NCBI RefSeq assembly: GCF_018325905.1
Contig: NZ_AP021901.1
Span: 6,713,546 to 6,777,545, forward strand
Source: Pseudomonas sp. St316
GTDB taxonomy: Bacteria; Pseudomonadota; Gammaproteobacteria; Pseudomonadales; Pseudomonadaceae
Direction: 5' to 3'
Length of the DNA stretch: 64,000 bases
A program made the translations under genes and the position numbers. Below are positions 47,597 through 61,157 of this stretch, in pieces. The number at the start of each line of letters is the position of its first letter. The stretch's first letter is position 1. A model generated the notes under the pieces. The model was not told the DNA's origin. It saw nothing but the letters and a program-made list of their open reading frames with translations, and searched no databases.

Positions 47597-47624
47597 AAAA
47601 AGGGTAGCCGAGGCTACCCTTTTT
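47597..47624. terminator. Rho-independent terminator at the end of the atp operon
   Basis: Arms AAAAAGGGTAGCC and GGCTACCCTTTTT, 13 bases each, are separated by GA. The T run is present in both directions. It lies 27 bases past atpC and upstream of glmU on the same strand, so it separates the two units. Confidence 0.9.
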
Positions 47625-47650
47625 AATCAATCGCACAGGAAGCAGACGGC

Positions 47651-48076
47651 TTAACCGCCGAACTTCTTGCGGATCTGCTGGACGGTGCGCAGCTGGGCTG
47701 CGGCCTCGGCCAGACGTGCAGCAGCAGAACCGTAATCGAACTCCGCGCCACGCTCGTGCAGGGCCTTCTCGGCAGCCTTGACGGCTTCCTGAGCGGAGGC
47801 TTCGTCCAGGTCGGCAGCACGTTGCACAGTGTCGGCAAGGACCTTGACCATGTTCGGCTGAACCTCGAGGAAACCACCGGAGATGTAATACACCTCGGCT
47901 TCCCCGCCCTGCTTGATCAAGCGGATCGGACCCGGTTTAAGATTAGTGATCAGCGGTGCGTGACCCAGGGCGATACCAAGATCACCCAGCTCACCATGCG
48001 CAATCACCATCTCGACCAGGCCGGAGAAGATTTCCCCTTCCGCACTGACGATATCGCAATGGACTGTCATAGCCAT
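47651..48076 (-). CDS. atpC: ATP synthase F1 subunit epsilon
   Basis: 141 residues. An N-terminal beta sandwich ([31 protein letters not shown]) is followed by two C-terminal helices that can inhibit rotation. Last gene of the atp operon. Confidence 0.96.
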   Translation of the reverse strand: MAMTVHCDIVSAEGEIFSGLVEMVIAHGELGDLGIALGHAPLITNLKPGPIRLIKQGGEAEVYYISGGFLEVQPNMVKVLADTVQRAADLDEASAQEAVKAAEKALHERGAEFDYGSAAARLAEAAAQLRTVQQIRKKFGG

Positions 48077-48121
48077 CTGATTGCCTCAACCTAAATTAGC
48101 GCCCGTTGCCGGGCGCCGGGA

Positions 48122-49525
<1,404 letters not shown>

Positions 49526-50386
49526 TTAAACCGCGGCAGCGCCGCCGACGATTTCCGAGATCTCTTGGGTGATCGCAGCCTGACGCGCCTTGTTGTAGAT
49601 CAGCTGCAAATCGCTGATCAAATCACCGGCGTTGTCGGTAGCGTTCTTCATCGCGATCATCCGCGCTGCTTGTTCAGCTGCGTTGTTCTCGACCACCGCC
49701 TGGTAAACCTGCGACTCCACGTAGCGGACCATCAAGCCGTCAAGCAGCTCCTTGGCATCCGGTTCGTAGAGATAGTCCCAGTGGTGCTTGAGTTCCTGTT
49801 CCGGGGTCGCCACCAGTGGGACCAATTGCTCCACGGTTGGCTGTTGCGTCATGGTGTTGATGAACTTGTTGGATACCACGGACAGGCGGTCAATCCGGCC
49901 TTCCAGGTAAGCATCCAGCATCACCTTGACGCTGCCGATCAGGTCATTGATCGACGGTTCTTCACCCAGGTGGCTGATAGCTGCGACGACGTTGCCGCCG
50001 AAGTTGCGGAAGAAAGCCGCACCCTTGCTACCAATCACGCACAGATCGATCTCGACGCCTTGTTCGCGGTTTACAGCCATGTCCTTGACCAGGGCCTTGA
50101 ACAGGTTGGTGTTCAAGCCACCACACAGACCACGGTCACTGCTCACCACGACGTAACCGACGCGCTTGATAGCACGGTCGATCATGAACGGGTGGCGATA
50201 TTCCGGGTTGGCGTTGGCCAGATGACCAATAACCTGGCGGATGCGCTCCGCATAAGGGCGGCTAGCAGCCATGCGCATTTGTGCCTTGCGCATTTTGCTG
50301 ACCGCCACTTTTTCCATGGCGCTGGTAATTTTTTGCGTGCTTTTGATGCTCGCAATCTTACTGCGAATCTCTTTTGCGCCTGCCAT
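49526..50386 (-). CDS. atpG: ATP synthase F1 subunit gamma
   Basis: 286 residues forming the central rotor shaft. N- and C-terminal helices ([21 protein letters not shown] and [22 protein letters not shown], the latter two written in pieces as [12 protein letters not shown] and SEIVGG) form the coiled coil, and [15 protein letters not shown] is the conserved middle. Confidence 0.96.
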   Translation of the reverse strand: MAGAKEIRSKIASIKSTQKITSAMEKVAVSKMRKAQMRMAASRPYAERIRQVIGHLANANPEYRHPFMIDRAIKRVGYVVVSSDRGLCGGLNTNLFKALVKDMAVNREQGVEIDLCVIGSKGAAFFRNFGGNVVAAISHLGEEPSINDLIGSVKVMLDAYLEGRIDRLSVVSNKFINTMTQQPTVEQLVPLVATPEQELKHHWDYLYEPDAKELLDGLMVRYVESQVYQAVVENNAAEQAARMIAMKNATDNAGDLISDLQLIYNKARQAAITQEISEIVGGAAAV

Positions 50387-50436
50387 GTAACACCTATCAG
50401 GTTAGCAAGCGGGAGCCTTGCGACTCCCGCTGCGGC

Positions 50437-51981
50437 TTACCAGGTTTGGGTGGCCTTGAACTTCTCGATACCGGCTTTCATGCCAGCGTCGATTTCGTCA
50501 TTGAAGTCACCCTTCACGTTGATCTTGGCCAACAAGTCGGCGTGATCGCGGTTGAAGTAAGCAATCAGCGCTTGTTCAAAGCTGCCGACCTTGGCGATTT
50601 CAACGTCAGTCAGGAACCCACGCTCAGCGGCATACAGCGACAGCGCCATGTCAGCGATCGACATTGGTGCGTATTGCTTCTGCTTCATCAGCTCGGTAAC
50701 GCGCTGACCATGCTCAAGTTGCTTACGGGTCGCTTCGTCCAGGTCAGAAGCGAACTGGGCGAATGCCGCCAGTTCACGGTACTGGGCCAGGGCGGTACGG
50801 ATACCACCGGACAGCTTCTTGATGATCTTGGTCTGAGCGGCACCACCCACACGGGATACCGAAACACCGGCGTTCACAGCAGGACGGATCCCGGAGTTGA
50901 ACATGGCCGATTCCAGGAAGATCTGACCGTCGGTGATGGAAATCACGTTGGTCGGAACGAACGCGGAAACGTCGCCAGCCTGGGTTTCGATGATCGGCAG
51001 AGCGGTCAGGGAGCCGGTCTTGCCGGTCACTGCGCCGTTGGTGAACTTCTCTACGTACTCTTCCGAAACGCGGGATGCGCGCTCCAGCAGACGGGAGTGG
51101 AGATAGAACACGTCGCCTGGGTAGGCTTCACGACCTGGTGGACGGCGCAGCAGCAGGGAGATCTGGCGGTAAGCCACTGCCTGCTTGGACAGATCGTCAT
51201 AAACGATCAGCGCGTCTTCACCGCGGTCGCGGAAGTATTCGCCCATGGTGCAACCGGAGTACGGTGCCAGGAACTGCAGTGCTGGAGATTCCGATGCGCT
51301 GGCCGCCACGATGATCGTGTTGGCCAGGGCGCCGTTTTCTTCCAGCTTGCGAACCACGTTGGCGATGGTCGATTGCTTCTGACCGATGGCTACGTAGACG
51401 CAGAAAATGCCGCTGTTCTTCTGGTTGATGATCGCGTCGATCGCCAGAGCGGTCTTACCGATCTGACGGTCACCGATGATCAGCTCACGCTGGCCACGGC
51501 CGACAGGGATCATGGCATCGACAGCCTTGTAGCCAGTCTGTACAGGCTGGTCTACCGACTTACGCCAGATCACGCCAGGAGCAACTTTCTCGACCGCGTC
51601 GGTCTCGGTGTTGTTCAGCGGACCTTTGCCGTCAACAGGGTTGCCCAGTGCGTCGACAACGCGACCCAGCAGTTCCTTACCAACCGGAACTTCGAGGATG
51701 CGGCCGGTGCACTTGGCGCTCATGCCTTCGGCCAGCGACTGGTAGGAACCCAGTACAACGGCACCTACGGAGTCTTGCTCCAGGTTGAGGGCCATACCGT
51801 AGACGCCGCCCGGAAACTCGATCATCTCGCCGTACATGACGTCGGCCAGACCGTGAATCCGCACGATACCGTCAGATACGCTGACGACAGTGCCTTCGTT
51901 ACGGGCTTGGGAGGTCACATCGAGCTTATCGATGCGGCCCTTGATAATTTCACTTATTTCGGAAGGATTGAGTTGCTGCAT
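50437..51981 (-). CDS. atpA: ATP synthase F1 subunit alpha
   Basis: 514 residues, the non-catalytic nucleotide-binding subunit. Walker A is GDRQIGKT, and the arginine finger region is [11 protein letters not shown]. Normal length, between atpH and atpG. Confidence 0.98.
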   Translation of the reverse strand: MQQLNPSEISEIIKGRIDKLDVTSQARNEGTVVSVSDGIVRIHGLADVMYGEMIEFPGGVYGMALNLEQDSVGAVVLGSYQSLAEGMSAKCTGRILEVPVGKELLGRVVDALGNPVDGKGPLNNTETDAVEKVAPGVIWRKSVDQPVQTGYKAVDAMIPVGRGQRELIIGDRQIGKTALAIDAIINQKNSGIFCVYVAIGQKQSTIANVVRKLEENGALANTIIVAASASESPALQFLAPYSGCTMGEYFRDRGEDALIVYDDLSKQAVAYRQISLLLRRPPGREAYPGDVFYLHSRLLERASRVSEEYVEKFTNGAVTGKTGSLTALPIIETQAGDVSAFVPTNVISITDGQIFLESAMFNSGIRPAVNAGVSVSRVGGAAQTKIIKKLSGGIRTALAQYRELAAFAQFASDLDEATRKQLEHGQRVTELMKQKQYAPMSIADMALSLYAAERGFLTDVEIAKVGSFEQALIAYFNRDHADLLAKINVKGDFNDEIDAGMKAGIEKFKATQTW

Positions 51982-52002
51982 TGCTCTGCTGCCCCTTCAA
52001 AC

Positions 52003-52539
52003 TCAAGATTTCAATGCTTCGGCAAGTTTCGCGATTTTGCCGCGAATCGAGCCATCGATAACCAGGTCGCCGGCGCGGATTACAACGCCCCCTATCAGGG
52101 ACTTGTCTTCCTCGACTTGCAGGCGCACTTCCCGGTTGAGTCGTGCACTGAGAACCTTGGCGAGTTTGTCTTGCTGTTCTTGGTTCAATGCGAAAGCACT
52201 GGTCACTTCCACGTCTACCGACTTCTCTTGCTCGGCCTTGTACAGGTCAAACAGAGTGGCGATCTCCGGCAGAAGCAGGAGACGGTCGTTTTCGGCAACG
52301 ACGTGAATGAAATTCTGTGCCTTGGCATCGAACTTGTCGCCGCACACGTCAATGAACGTGGCGGCCTTTTCTGCGCTCGTCAGTCGCGGGGCCTTGAGCA
52401 CGCGCTGCATGGTGTCGTCTTGCGACACCGCTGCAGCCAGGCCGAGCATGGCTGACCAATTGGCCAGTTGCTGGTGGGCCTGAGCGTGCTCGAAGGCCGC
52501 CTTAGCGTAAGGTCGGGCCAACGTGGTCAGTTCTGCCAT
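52003..52539 (-). CDS. atpH: ATP synthase F1 subunit delta
   Basis: 178 residues, linking the b stalk to the top of F1. A helical N-terminal bundle ([14 protein letters not shown]) and a C-terminal domain with [25 protein letters not shown], of which the core [15 protein letters not shown] is diagnostic. Confidence 0.96.
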   Translation of the reverse strand: MAELTTLARPYAKAAFEHAQAHQQLANWSAMLGLAAAVSQDDTMQRVLKAPRLTSAEKAATFIDVCGDKFDAKAQNFIHVVAENDRLLLLPEIATLFDLYKAEQEKSVDVEVTSAFALNQEQQDKLAKVLSARLNREVRLQVEEDKSLIGGVVIRAGDLVIDGSIRGKIAKLAEALKS

Positions 52540-52551
52540 GATCGCCCTCGC

Positions 52552-53022
52552 TTAGATTTCAGCAGCCAGTTGGTTAACCAGCTCTGCGTGCGCGTTTTGA
52601 TCGATTGTGGCACCCAGGATCTTCGAAGCACCGCCAACGGCCAGAGCACCCACTTGGGCACGCAGCGCGTCTTTGACACTGTTGAGTTCCTGTTCGATCT
52701 CGGCTTGAGCCTGAGCCTTCACACGGTCAGCTTCGACGCGAGCCTGTTCACGGGCTTCGTCGACAATCTGGGTACCGCGTTTCTTGGCTTGCTCGATGAT
52801 TTCAGCTGCCTGAGCTTTCGCTTCGCGCAGTTGCTGACCCACTTTCTCATGGGCCAACTCCAGGTCGCGAGCTGCACGGCTGGCAGCGTCCAGACCATCA
52901 GCGATCTTCTTTTGACGTTCGTGCAATGCCGCAATGACCGGAGGCCATACGAACTTCATGCAGAACAGTACAAAAATCAGGAACGCAACGGACTGGCCAA
53001 TCAGGGTCGCATTAATGTTCAC
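52552..53022 (-). CDS. atpF: ATP synthase Fo subunit b
   Basis: 156 residues. One N-terminal membrane helix ([19 protein letters not shown]) is followed by a long charged helix that dimerises as the peripheral stalk. Confidence 0.96.
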   Translation of the reverse strand: MNINATLIGQSVAFLIFVLFCMKFVWPPVIAALHERQKKIADGLDAASRAARDLELAHEKVGQQLREAKAQAAEIIEQAKKRGTQIVDEAREQARVEADRVKAQAQAEIEQELNSVKDALRAQVGALAVGGASKILGATIDQNAHAELVNQLAAEI

Positions 53023-53080
53023 GCCAACACCTCGCAGTTACGTTGTCCATCACACCAATCTACTCGAGACATCCGAGTAA

Positions 53081-53353
<273 letters not shown>

Positions 53354-53408
53354 TTACGTCGTATGGTTTAGGTTTTTTAGATTAAAGCGGTAAAACAAAT
53401 CGTTTCTC

Positions 53409-53445
53409 AGCCCGGTTCGGGCTCCTTCCCGTTTGACCGGGAAGG
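53409..53445 (-). promoter_or_regulatory. Two tandem hairpins between atpB and atpE
   Basis: AGCCCG-GTT-CGGGCT is followed directly by CCTTCCCG-TTTGAC-CGGGAAGG. They fall in the 131-base spacer upstream of atpE in the transcript. There is no T run. They may set mRNA stability or translation of the c subunit, which is needed in excess. Confidence 0.5.
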
Positions 53446-53469
53446 ACATCAGACTAGTCGAGACTGGCC

Positions 53470-54763
<1,294 letters not shown>

Positions 54764-54840
54764 CGCTTTTGCTCTCCAATAGTCGGCCGCCATAATTCAA
54801 TAACTTGGCATAATTTGTGCCGACAAAATGCGCGCAGAGT

Positions 54841-54862
54841 ATAGGGGCGGTTCTGCCCCTAT
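54841..54862 (-). terminator. Hairpin downstream of parB
   Basis: Arms ATAGGGGC and GCCCCTAT (8 bases) around GGTTCT, 50 bases after the parB stop and before the atp promoter region. No T run, so factor-independent termination is uncertain. Confidence 0.45.
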
Positions 54863-54911
54863 TCAACTGCCGGGTAGTGATTTCCGACTGCGCGCTACAA
54901 GAGCAATTGTT

Positions 54912-55784
54912 TCAGCGAATGTGTGCAAGGACACCTTGCAGCTCATCGAGGGAGTTGTAGCCAATCACCAATTGCCCCTTGCCCTTCTTTCCGTGGCGGA
55001 TCTGCACCGCAGAGCCCAGGCGCTCGGCCAGGCGCTGTTCCAGGCGAGCGATATCCGGATCGGTCTTGGGTGCCTCGACAGGGGCCGGTTTGCCGCTCAG
55101 CCACTGGCGAACCAGTGCTTCGGTTTGGCGCACGGTCAGACCGCGTGCGACAACATGTCGCGCCCCTTCAACTTGTTGATTTTCCGGCAAACCGAGCAAT
55201 GCCCGGGCATGACCCATTTCCAGGTCGCCATGAGACAGCATGGTCTTGATGACTTCCGGCAACGCAATCAGGCGCAGCAGATTGGCCACGGTCACGCGGG
55301 ACTTGCCCACGGCCTCGGCAACTTGTTGCTGGGTCAGCTGGAATTCCTGCTGCAAGCGCTGCAGGGCCACGGCTTCCTCGATCGGGTTGAGGTCTTCGCG
55401 CTGGATGTTCTCGATCAGCGCCATGGCGATGGCCGTTTCATCCGGCACATCGCGGACCATGGCCGGGATGGTTTCCTGGCCAGCCTGCTGGCTGGCACGC
55501 CAGCGACGTTCGCCGGCAATGATCTCGAAGCGCCCATTGGCGATCGGCCGGACCACGATCGGCTGCATCACGCCCTGGCTCTTGATCGACTGGGCCAATT
55601 CTTCCAGCGCCTGCGGATCCATGTCCCGGCGCGGCTGGTATTTACCGCGCTGGATCAGATCCAGCGGCAAATGCTGCAACTCACGCTGATCGGCCTGCAC
55701 GGCCGCCTCTTCCAGCGAGCTGACCGTGGGACCGCTGAGCAGTGCATCCAGTCCACGTCCGAGACCTCGTTTCTTGACGGCCAT
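54912..55784 (-). CDS. parB: Chromosome-partitioning protein ParB
   Basis: 290 residues. The N terminus is KKRGLGRGLDALL, the ParA-interacting start. The CTP-binding/hydrolysing motif is GERRWRA, and the helix-turn-helix VAEAVGKSRVTVANLLRL reads parS. The C-terminal dimer domain follows. It spreads from parS and loads SMC. A matching parS is at 2383-2398. Nine bases after parA. Confidence 0.96.
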   Translation of the reverse strand: MAVKKRGLGRGLDALLSGPTVSSLEEAAVQADQRELQHLPLDLIQRGKYQPRRDMDPQALEELAQSIKSQGVMQPIVVRPIANGRFEIIAGERRWRASQQAGQETIPAMVRDVPDETAIAMALIENIQREDLNPIEEAVALQRLQQEFQLTQQQVAEAVGKSRVTVANLLRLIALPEVIKTMLSHGDLEMGHARALLGLPENQQVEGARHVVARGLTVRQTEALVRQWLSGKPAPVEAPKTDPDIARLEQRLAERLGSAVQIRHGKKGKGQLVIGYNSLDELQGVLAHIR

Positions 55785-55793
55785 GGGGTTTCC

Positions 55794-56591
55794 TTAAGTT
55801 GGCTGGGCTGCAGCGGTGCGTGGATTGCGGCGCTGACGGCGAACCATCTCGCCCGCCAGGGCCAGGTAAGCCAGCGCACCACGGGATTGTTTGTCGTAGG
55901 CCAGGGCCGGCATGCCGTAGCTCGGTGCTTCGGCCAAACGGATGTTACGCGGGATGACCGTGTCGTAGAGCTGCTCGCCGAAGTGTTCCTTGAGCTGGGC
56001 TGAAACATCGTTCATCAGGCTCAGGCGCGGGTCGTACATGGTCCGCAGCAGGCCTTCGACCTTCAGCTGCGGGTTCAACAGTTCGGCGATGCGCTTGATG
56101 TTATCCACAAGGTCGCTCAACCCTTCCAATGCGAAGTATTCGCACTGCATGGGGATAATGACCCCATCGGCCGCCACCAGGGCGTTGAGGGTCAGCATCG
56201 ACAGCGACGGCGGGCAGTCGATCAGGATGTAATCGTAGTTTTCCCGGATCGGTGCCAAGGCGCTGCGCAGGCGGCTTTCCTTCATCTGCATTTCCAGCAG
56301 CACCACTTCAGCCGCCGTCAGGTCACGGTTGGCCGGCAGCAGTTGATAACCGCCGTGTTCGGAGAAGTGCATGGCCTGGCCCAGATCGCATTCGCCGATC
56401 AGGACGTCGTAGATGGAGTTTTCCAGGCCATGTTTATCCACACCACTACCCATGGTGGCGTTGCCCTGTGGATCGAGATCGATCAACAGCACCCGACGCT
56501 TGGTCGCGACCAGGGATGCTGCGAGGTTGATACAGGTGGTGGTCTTGCCCACACCACCCTTCTGGTTCGCTATCGCGAATACCTTAGCCAT
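55794..56591 (-). CDS. parA: Chromosome-partitioning ATPase ParA
   Basis: 265 residues. The deviant Walker A is QKGGVGKTTT, and Walker B is YDYILIDCPPS. It forms DNA-bound gradients that move ParB-parS. The ATG at 56591 gives MAKVFAIANQKGG; an upstream ATG at 56609 adds six residues and lacks support. Two perfect DnaA boxes lie inside the gene (56101 and 56434). Confidence 0.95.
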   Translation of the reverse strand: MAKVFAIANQKGGVGKTTTCINLAASLVATKRRVLLIDLDPQGNATMGSGVDKHGLENSIYDVLIGECDLGQAMHFSEHGGYQLLPANRDLTAAEVVLLEMQMKESRLRSALAPIRENYDYILIDCPPSLSMLTLNALVAADGVIIPMQCEYFALEGLSDLVDNIKRIAELLNPQLKVEGLLRTMYDPRLSLMNDVSAQLKEHFGEQLYDTVIPRNIRLAEAPSYGMPALAYDKQSRGALAYLALAGEMVRRQRRNPRTAAAQPT

Positions 56592-56609
56592 TCTTGCTTG
56601 TGTTCCCAA

Positions 56610-57254
56610 TCATGCCGTGCGGCGCAGTATCAGCAGATGGCGTTGGCCTTGGCAACCGGGTACGGCCAAGGCGTGTTCGCTATCGAGGTGGAAGTCTGCC
56701 GGCAATGCTACCAGCTCATCGGCCGGATGAACGCCCTTCATTGCCAGCCAGCGCGTATCGGCATCGCCCAGGTGGCGAGTCCAGTTACTGAAGTTCTCCA
56801 TGCTGCTGAACGCCCGGGAAATGATCCCGTTGAACGGCTCGGCAGGCTGGAACGCTTCGACGCGGCTGTGGATAACTTGCAGGTTATCCAATTTGAGTTC
56901 GAGTTTGACCTGGGTCAGGAAGCGGGTTTTCTTGCCGTTGCTGTCCAGGCAGGTCACTTGCGAGTCGGGAAACAGGATCGCCAGCGGGATTCCGGGCATG
57001 CCCCCGCCGCTGCCGACATCCAGCCAACGACCGTTTTCGATGAAGGACATGACGCTGAGGCTGTCGAGCAAATGGCGCGAGACCATTTCATCCGGATCGC
57101 GCACGGCGGTCAGGTTGTAGGCCTTGTTCCATTTGATCAACAGCGCCAGGTAACCCAGCAGCTGGGCGTGCTGGGCTTCGGTGAGGCTGACGCCGAGCTG
57201 ACGGGCACCTGTGGATAACTCTTCAGCGTGTTGCGAGGTGACCATCGAACTCAA
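56610..57254 (-). CDS. rsmG: 16S rRNA m7G527 methyltransferase
   Basis: 214 residues. SAM motif [15 protein letters not shown]. It methylates G527 of 16S rRNA; its loss gives low-level streptomycin resistance in many bacteria. It overlaps mnmG by 4 bases and carries two perfect DnaA boxes (56867 and 57210). Confidence 0.95.
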   Translation of the reverse strand: MSSMVTSQHAEELSTGARQLGVSLTEAQHAQLLGYLALLIKWNKAYNLTAVRDPDEMVSRHLLDSLSVMSFIENGRWLDVGSGGGMPGIPLAILFPDSQVTCLDSNGKKTRFLTQVKLELKLDNLQVIHSRVEAFQPAEPFNGIISRAFSSMENFSNWTRHLGDADTRWLAMKGVHPADELVALPADFHLDSEHALAVPGCQGQRHLLILRRTA

Positions 57255-59146
57255 GCGCTTTGCTCCAACTGGCGGCCCGCGCCGCGTTTTTTCAAATGAA
57301 TCATCAACAGGGAAATCGCCGCCGGCGTGACGCCTGGAATGCGCGAGGCCTGGCCCAAGGTCTCTGGACGGGTCGCACCAAGCTTGCTCTGGATTTCTTT
57401 CGACAACCCGGAAATGCCGGTGTAATCGATATCCACAGGCAGCTTGGTGTCTTCACTGGCGCGCAGACGGACGATTTCGTCCTGCTGGCGGTCGATGTAA
57501 CCGGCGTATTTGGTCTTGATCTCGACTTGTTCGGCCACCTGTGGATCTTCGGCGCCCTGGCCGGTCACTTCCACCAACCCGGCATAGTCGATTTCCGGAC
57601 GGCTCAAGAGGTTGAGCAGGTTGTATTCGTGGGTCAGCGGTGTGCCGAATTTTGCCGCAATGGCATCGCCCTGTTCGGTACCGGGACGAACCCAGGTGCT
57701 TTTCAGGCGCTGCTCTTCCAGCTCGATACTCTCGCGTTTCTTGCAGAACGCGGCCCAACGCACGTCGTCCACCAACCCCAGTTCGCGACCTTTCTCGGTC
57801 AAGCGCAGGTCGGCGTTGTCTTCACGCAGGATCAGGCGGTATTCGGCGCGGGACGTGAACATCCGATACGGTTCCTGGGTACCCAGGGTAATCAGGTCAT
57901 CCACCAGCACCCCGATGTAGGCCTCATCGCGACGCGGGCACCAACTGTCCTTGCCCTGGGCGCGCAGTGCGGCGTTGGCACCGGCCAACAGCCCTTGGGC
58001 ACCGGCCTCTTCGTAACCGGTGGTGCCGTTGATTTGCCCGGCAAAGAACAGGCCGCCGATGACTTTGGTTTCCAGGCTGTACTTCAGGTCACGCGGGTCG
58101 AAGTAGTCGTACTCGATGGCGTAGCCCGGGCGAACGATGTGGGCGTTTTCCATCCCGCGAATCGACTGCACGATCTGCAATTGCACATCGAACGGCAGGG
58201 AGGTGGAAATCCCGTTCGGGTACAGCTCATGGGTCGTCAGGCCTTCTGGCTCGATGAAGACCTGGTGGCTTTCCTTGTCGGCAAAGCGATGGATCTTGTC
58301 TTCGATCGACGGGCAATAACGCGGGCCGATACCTTCGATCACCCCGGAGTACATGGGCGAGCGATCCAGGTTGGCGGCGATGATTTCGTGGGTACGGGCG
58401 TTGGTGTGGGTGATCCAGCAACTCACCTGTTTGGGGTGCTGTGCTTTCGAACCCATGAACGACATCACCGGAATCGGCGTATCGCCCGGTTGCTCGGTCA
58501 TCACCGAGAAATCCACAGACCGACCGTCGATACGCGGTGGCGTACCGGTTTTCAGCCGACCAACGCGCAGCGGCAATTCACGCAGGCGCTGGGCCAAGGC
58601 GATCGAAGGTGGATCGCCGGCGCGGCCGCCGGAATAGTTCTGCATGCCGATGTGGATAAGTCCGCCGAGGAAGGTCCCGGTGGTCAACACCACGGAATCG
58701 GCGAAGAAACGCAGGCCCATTTGCGTGACGACACCGCGTACCTGGTCCTGCTCGACGATCAGGTCATCGGCCGCTTGTTGAAATATCCACAGGTTCGGCT
58801 GGTTTTCCAGGATTTCGCGGACAGCGGCCTTGTACAGGACGCGGTCGGCCTGGGCGCGAGTAGCGCGCACGGCTGGGCCTTTGCGACTGTTCAAAACGCG
58901 AAACTGGATACCACCTTTATCGGTGGCCATGGCCATCGCGCCCCCAAGGGCATCGATTTCCTTGACCAGGTGGCTTTTGCCGATCCCACCAATGGCAGGG
59001 TTGCAACTCATGGCACCGAGGGTTTCCACGTTATGCGTCAGCAACAGGGTTTTTGCCCCCATGCGTGCTGATGCAAGTGCTGCCTCGGTACCGGCATGAC
59101 CGCCGCCGATGACGATCACTTCAAAACGGGAAGGGAAATCCACCAC
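57251..59146 (-). CDS. mnmG: tRNA uridine-34 5-carboxymethylaminomethyl modification enzyme, FAD subunit
   Basis: 631 residues. The FAD motif is [19 protein letters not shown], the conserved block [20 protein letters not shown] is present, and a C-terminal helical domain binds MnmE. With MnmE it installs cmnm5U at the tRNA wobble position. In E. coli the gene borders oriC; here too an origin-like region lies directly upstream. Confidence 0.97.
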   Translation of the reverse strand: MVDFPSRFEVIVIGGGHAGTEAALASARMGAKTLLLTHNVETLGAMSCNPAIGGIGKSHLVKEIDALGGAMAMATDKGGIQFRVLNSRKGPAVRATRAQADRVLYKAAVREILENQPNLWIFQQAADDLIVEQDQVRGVVTQMGLRFFADSVVLTTGTFLGGLIHIGMQNYSGGRAGDPPSIALAQRLRELPLRVGRLKTGTPPRIDGRSVDFSVMTEQPGDTPIPVMSFMGSKAQHPKQVSCWITHTNARTHEIIAANLDRSPMYSGVIEGIGPRYCPSIEDKIHRFADKESHQVFIEPEGLTTHELYPNGISTSLPFDVQLQIVQSIRGMENAHIVRPGYAIEYDYFDPRDLKYSLETKVIGGLFFAGQINGTTGYEEAGAQGLLAGANAALRAQGKDSWCPRRDEAYIGVLVDDLITLGTQEPYRMFTSRAEYRLILREDNADLRLTEKGRELGLVDDVRWAAFCKKRESIELEEQRLKSTWVRPGTEQGDAIAAKFGTPLTHEYNLLNLLSRPEIDYAGLVEVTGQGAEDPQVAEQVEIKTKYAGYIDRQQDEIVRLRASEDTKLPVDIDYTGISGLSKEIQSKLGATRPETLGQASRIPGVTPAAISLLMIHLKKRGAGRQLEQSA

Positions 59147-59707
59147 GCACCTCGTGCCTGCTTAATTCAGGTAATTCGGAAATAGGTCTTGAGCCTGGCC
59201 AGAGCGTTTTTCGAGCCAGGTCGGCAAGTATAGGGACTTCCCCTTTCCTAAAGAACCCTTTGCACAAAATTTAACCAGCTGTGGAAAACTCGGGGTTAAA
59301 GAAATTAAAAAGAAAGAAATTTATAAAATCTTTGTTTTTATGTTTATTCTTACTGAGCCACCTATCTGTGGATAAAGTTACACAGGCCTTTATTTATAAT
59401 GTGTACAGAGATTTGAAACCCTGTGGTCAGGTGGCAATGAGGGGGTTGGATAACCGGTGTAAGCCTGTGGATGAATGGGCCTGTTATCCACAGAGGCTGT
59501 TATCTTCAGTTTTGAAGGGGGTTTATCAACCGACCTTAATGGCAGTTATTCACAGGGCTTAATCCACAGAAAACCACCGCAGTGGACCGCCGCAGCGTCC
59601 ACAGGCAAGCCGCCATCAGGGGCAATCGTTGCAAAAACAACGGGGAGGAACCGGGTTTGCGTTGGACTCGAGAGGCTTCGAGGACAAACCCGGTTTGAAA
59701 GGCGGGG
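59147..59707. other. Origin-like intergenic region: AT-rich tract plus DnaA-box cluster
   Basis: This 561-base gap between mnmG and mnmE holds two perfect DnaA boxes (TGTGGATAA at 59367-59375, TTATCCACA at 59484-59492). Four more have one mismatch: TGTGGAAAA 59280, TGTGGATGA 59466, TTATTCACA 59546 and TAATCCACA 59560. A strongly AT-rich stretch of about 60 bases lies at 59295-59355, in a genome of high GC; this would suit a DNA-unwinding element. No gene is convincing here. An inverted repeat of 11-base arms (AACCGGGTTTG at 59649-59659 and its complement at 59685-59695) lies just after the mnmE stop. Confidence 0.7.
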
Positions 59708-61078
59708 TTATTTACCGATGCAGAAGCTGGAAAAGATCCGTCCCAACAGGTCATCGGAGCTGAAGGCGCCGGTAATTTCCCCAAGGGAATGTTGGGCCTG
59801 GCGAAGGTCTTCGGCCAACAACTCACCCGCCCCCGCCAAGGTCAGCTGCGCGCGACCGTGTTCCAGGGCTGCGCTGGCATGGCGCAAGGCTTCAAGATGC
59901 CGTCGGCGGGCGCTGAAGCTGCTTTCCGAGGTCTGCTCGTAGCCCATGCAGGCCTTGAGGTGTTCACGCAGCAATTCCAGGCCTTCGCCCGCCGCCTTCG
60001 CGCTCAGACTGATGGTCACATGGCCGTCGTGGCTGACCTCAAGCACAATTGCTTCCCCAGTCAGGTCGGCCTTGTTACGGATCAAGGTGACTTTTGCCGG
60101 ATCCGGGCGGACTTCGAGGAATTCAGGCCACAAGGCAAATGGATCGTCCGCTTCCGGTGCGGTGGCATCTACCACCAGCAGGACCCGATCGGCTTCACTG
60201 ATGGCCTTGAGCGCCCGTTCAACGCCGATTTTTTCCACCTGGTCATCGGTGTCGCGCAAACCAGCGGTATCCACTACGTGCAGTGGCATGCCATCGATGT
60301 GGATATGTTCACGCAGGATGTCCCGGGTGGTGCCGGCGATCTCGGTGACAATCGCCGCTTCACGACCAGCCAGGGCATTCAACAGGCTGGACTTGCCGGC
60401 ATTCGGCCGCCCGGCGATCACCACGGTCATCCCATCGCGCAACAAGGCACCCTGCCCGGCTTCGCGCAGCACTGTGGATAACTCATCGCGCACTTTATCC
60501 AGCATGCTCAGCACGTGGCCATCGGCGAGGAAATCGATTTCCTCTTCCGGGAAATCAATCGCGGCCTCGACGTAAATCCGCAGGCCGATCAATTGTTCGG
60601 TGAGGTTATGCACACGCTGGGAAAACGCACCCTGCAAGGAACGCAATGCGTTGCGTGCCGCTTGTGCAGAACTGGCTTCGATCAAATCGGCAATCGCCTC
60701 GGCCTGGGCCAGGTCGAGCTTGTCATTGAGAAATGCCCGTTCGCTGAACTCACCCGGCCGCGCCAGGCGACAGCCCAGTTCCAGGCAACGCTTGAGCAGC
60801 ATGTCCAGCACGATGGGTCCGCCATGGCCCTGCAGTTCCAGCACGTCTTCGCCGGTGAACGAATTCGGCCCCGGGAAGTACAAGGCCAGCCCTTCGTCGA
60901 GGACCTGCTGGTCGTCACTGAAAAATGGGCCGTAATGAGCAAACCGCGGCTTGAGTTCGCGACCGCTGATGGCCTTGGCCGCGGCACTGGCCAAGGGCCC
61001 CGAAATACGGACGATGCCGACACCGCCGCGACCTTGGGCGGTGGCAACGGCGGCGATGGTTTCACGCGGAGCGCTCAT
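59708..61078 (-). CDS. mnmE: tRNA modification GTPase
   Basis: 456 residues. The N-terminal tetrahydrofolate-binding domain begins [19 protein letters not shown]. The G domain is inserted in a helical domain, with GRPNAGKSS and DTAGLRDT, and the C-terminal CIGK carries the essential Cys. The ATG at 61078 is chosen over one at 61096. Partner of MnmG. Confidence 0.96.
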   Translation of the reverse strand: MSAPRETIAAVATAQGRGGVGIVRISGPLASAAAKAISGRELKPRFAHYGPFFSDDQQVLDEGLALYFPGPNSFTGEDVLELQGHGGPIVLDMLLKRCLELGCRLARPGEFSERAFLNDKLDLAQAEAIADLIEASSAQAARNALRSLQGAFSQRVHNLTEQLIGLRIYVEAAIDFPEEEIDFLADGHVLSMLDKVRDELSTVLREAGQGALLRDGMTVVIAGRPNAGKSSLLNALAGREAAIVTEIAGTTRDILREHIHIDGMPLHVVDTAGLRDTDDQVEKIGVERALKAISEADRVLLVVDATAPEADDPFALWPEFLEVRPDPAKVTLIRNKADLTGEAIVLEVSHDGHVTISLSAKAAGEGLELLREHLKACMGYEQTSESSFSARRRHLEALRHASAALEHGRAQLTLAGAGELLAEDLRQAQHSLGEITGAFSSDDLLGRIFSSFCIGK

Positions 61079-61110
61079 AAACCGGTATCCAGACAAAAGT
61101 GGCAGATAGC

Positions 61111-61135
61111 AAAACGCCCCACTAGGGGGCGTTTT
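61111..61135 (-). terminator. Rho-independent terminator of yidC
   Basis: Arms AAAACGCCCC and GGGGCGTTTT, 10 bases, around a five-base loop, followed by T residues on the minus strand. 23 bases past the yidC stop. A perfect DnaA box lies between them (61142-61150). Confidence 0.85.
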
Positions 61136-61157
61136 GTGTGGTTATCCACAGAGCAAG

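Noticed and set aside
46064..47626. 520-codon plus-strand frame opposite glmU
   Set aside because: Antisense shadow of glmU and the REPIN; the first residues come from REP sequence.
50374..52455. 693-codon plus-strand frame opposite atpA and atpH
   Set aside because: Antisense shadow of highly conserved genes, a common product of biased codon use in GC-rich genomes.
57260..59071. 603-codon plus-strand frame opposite mnmG
   Set aside because: Antisense shadow with no family features.
59281..59942. Two plus-strand frames in the origin-like gap
   Set aside because: They cross the AT-rich tract, DnaA boxes and the 3' end of mnmE, and lack ribosome sites or family features.
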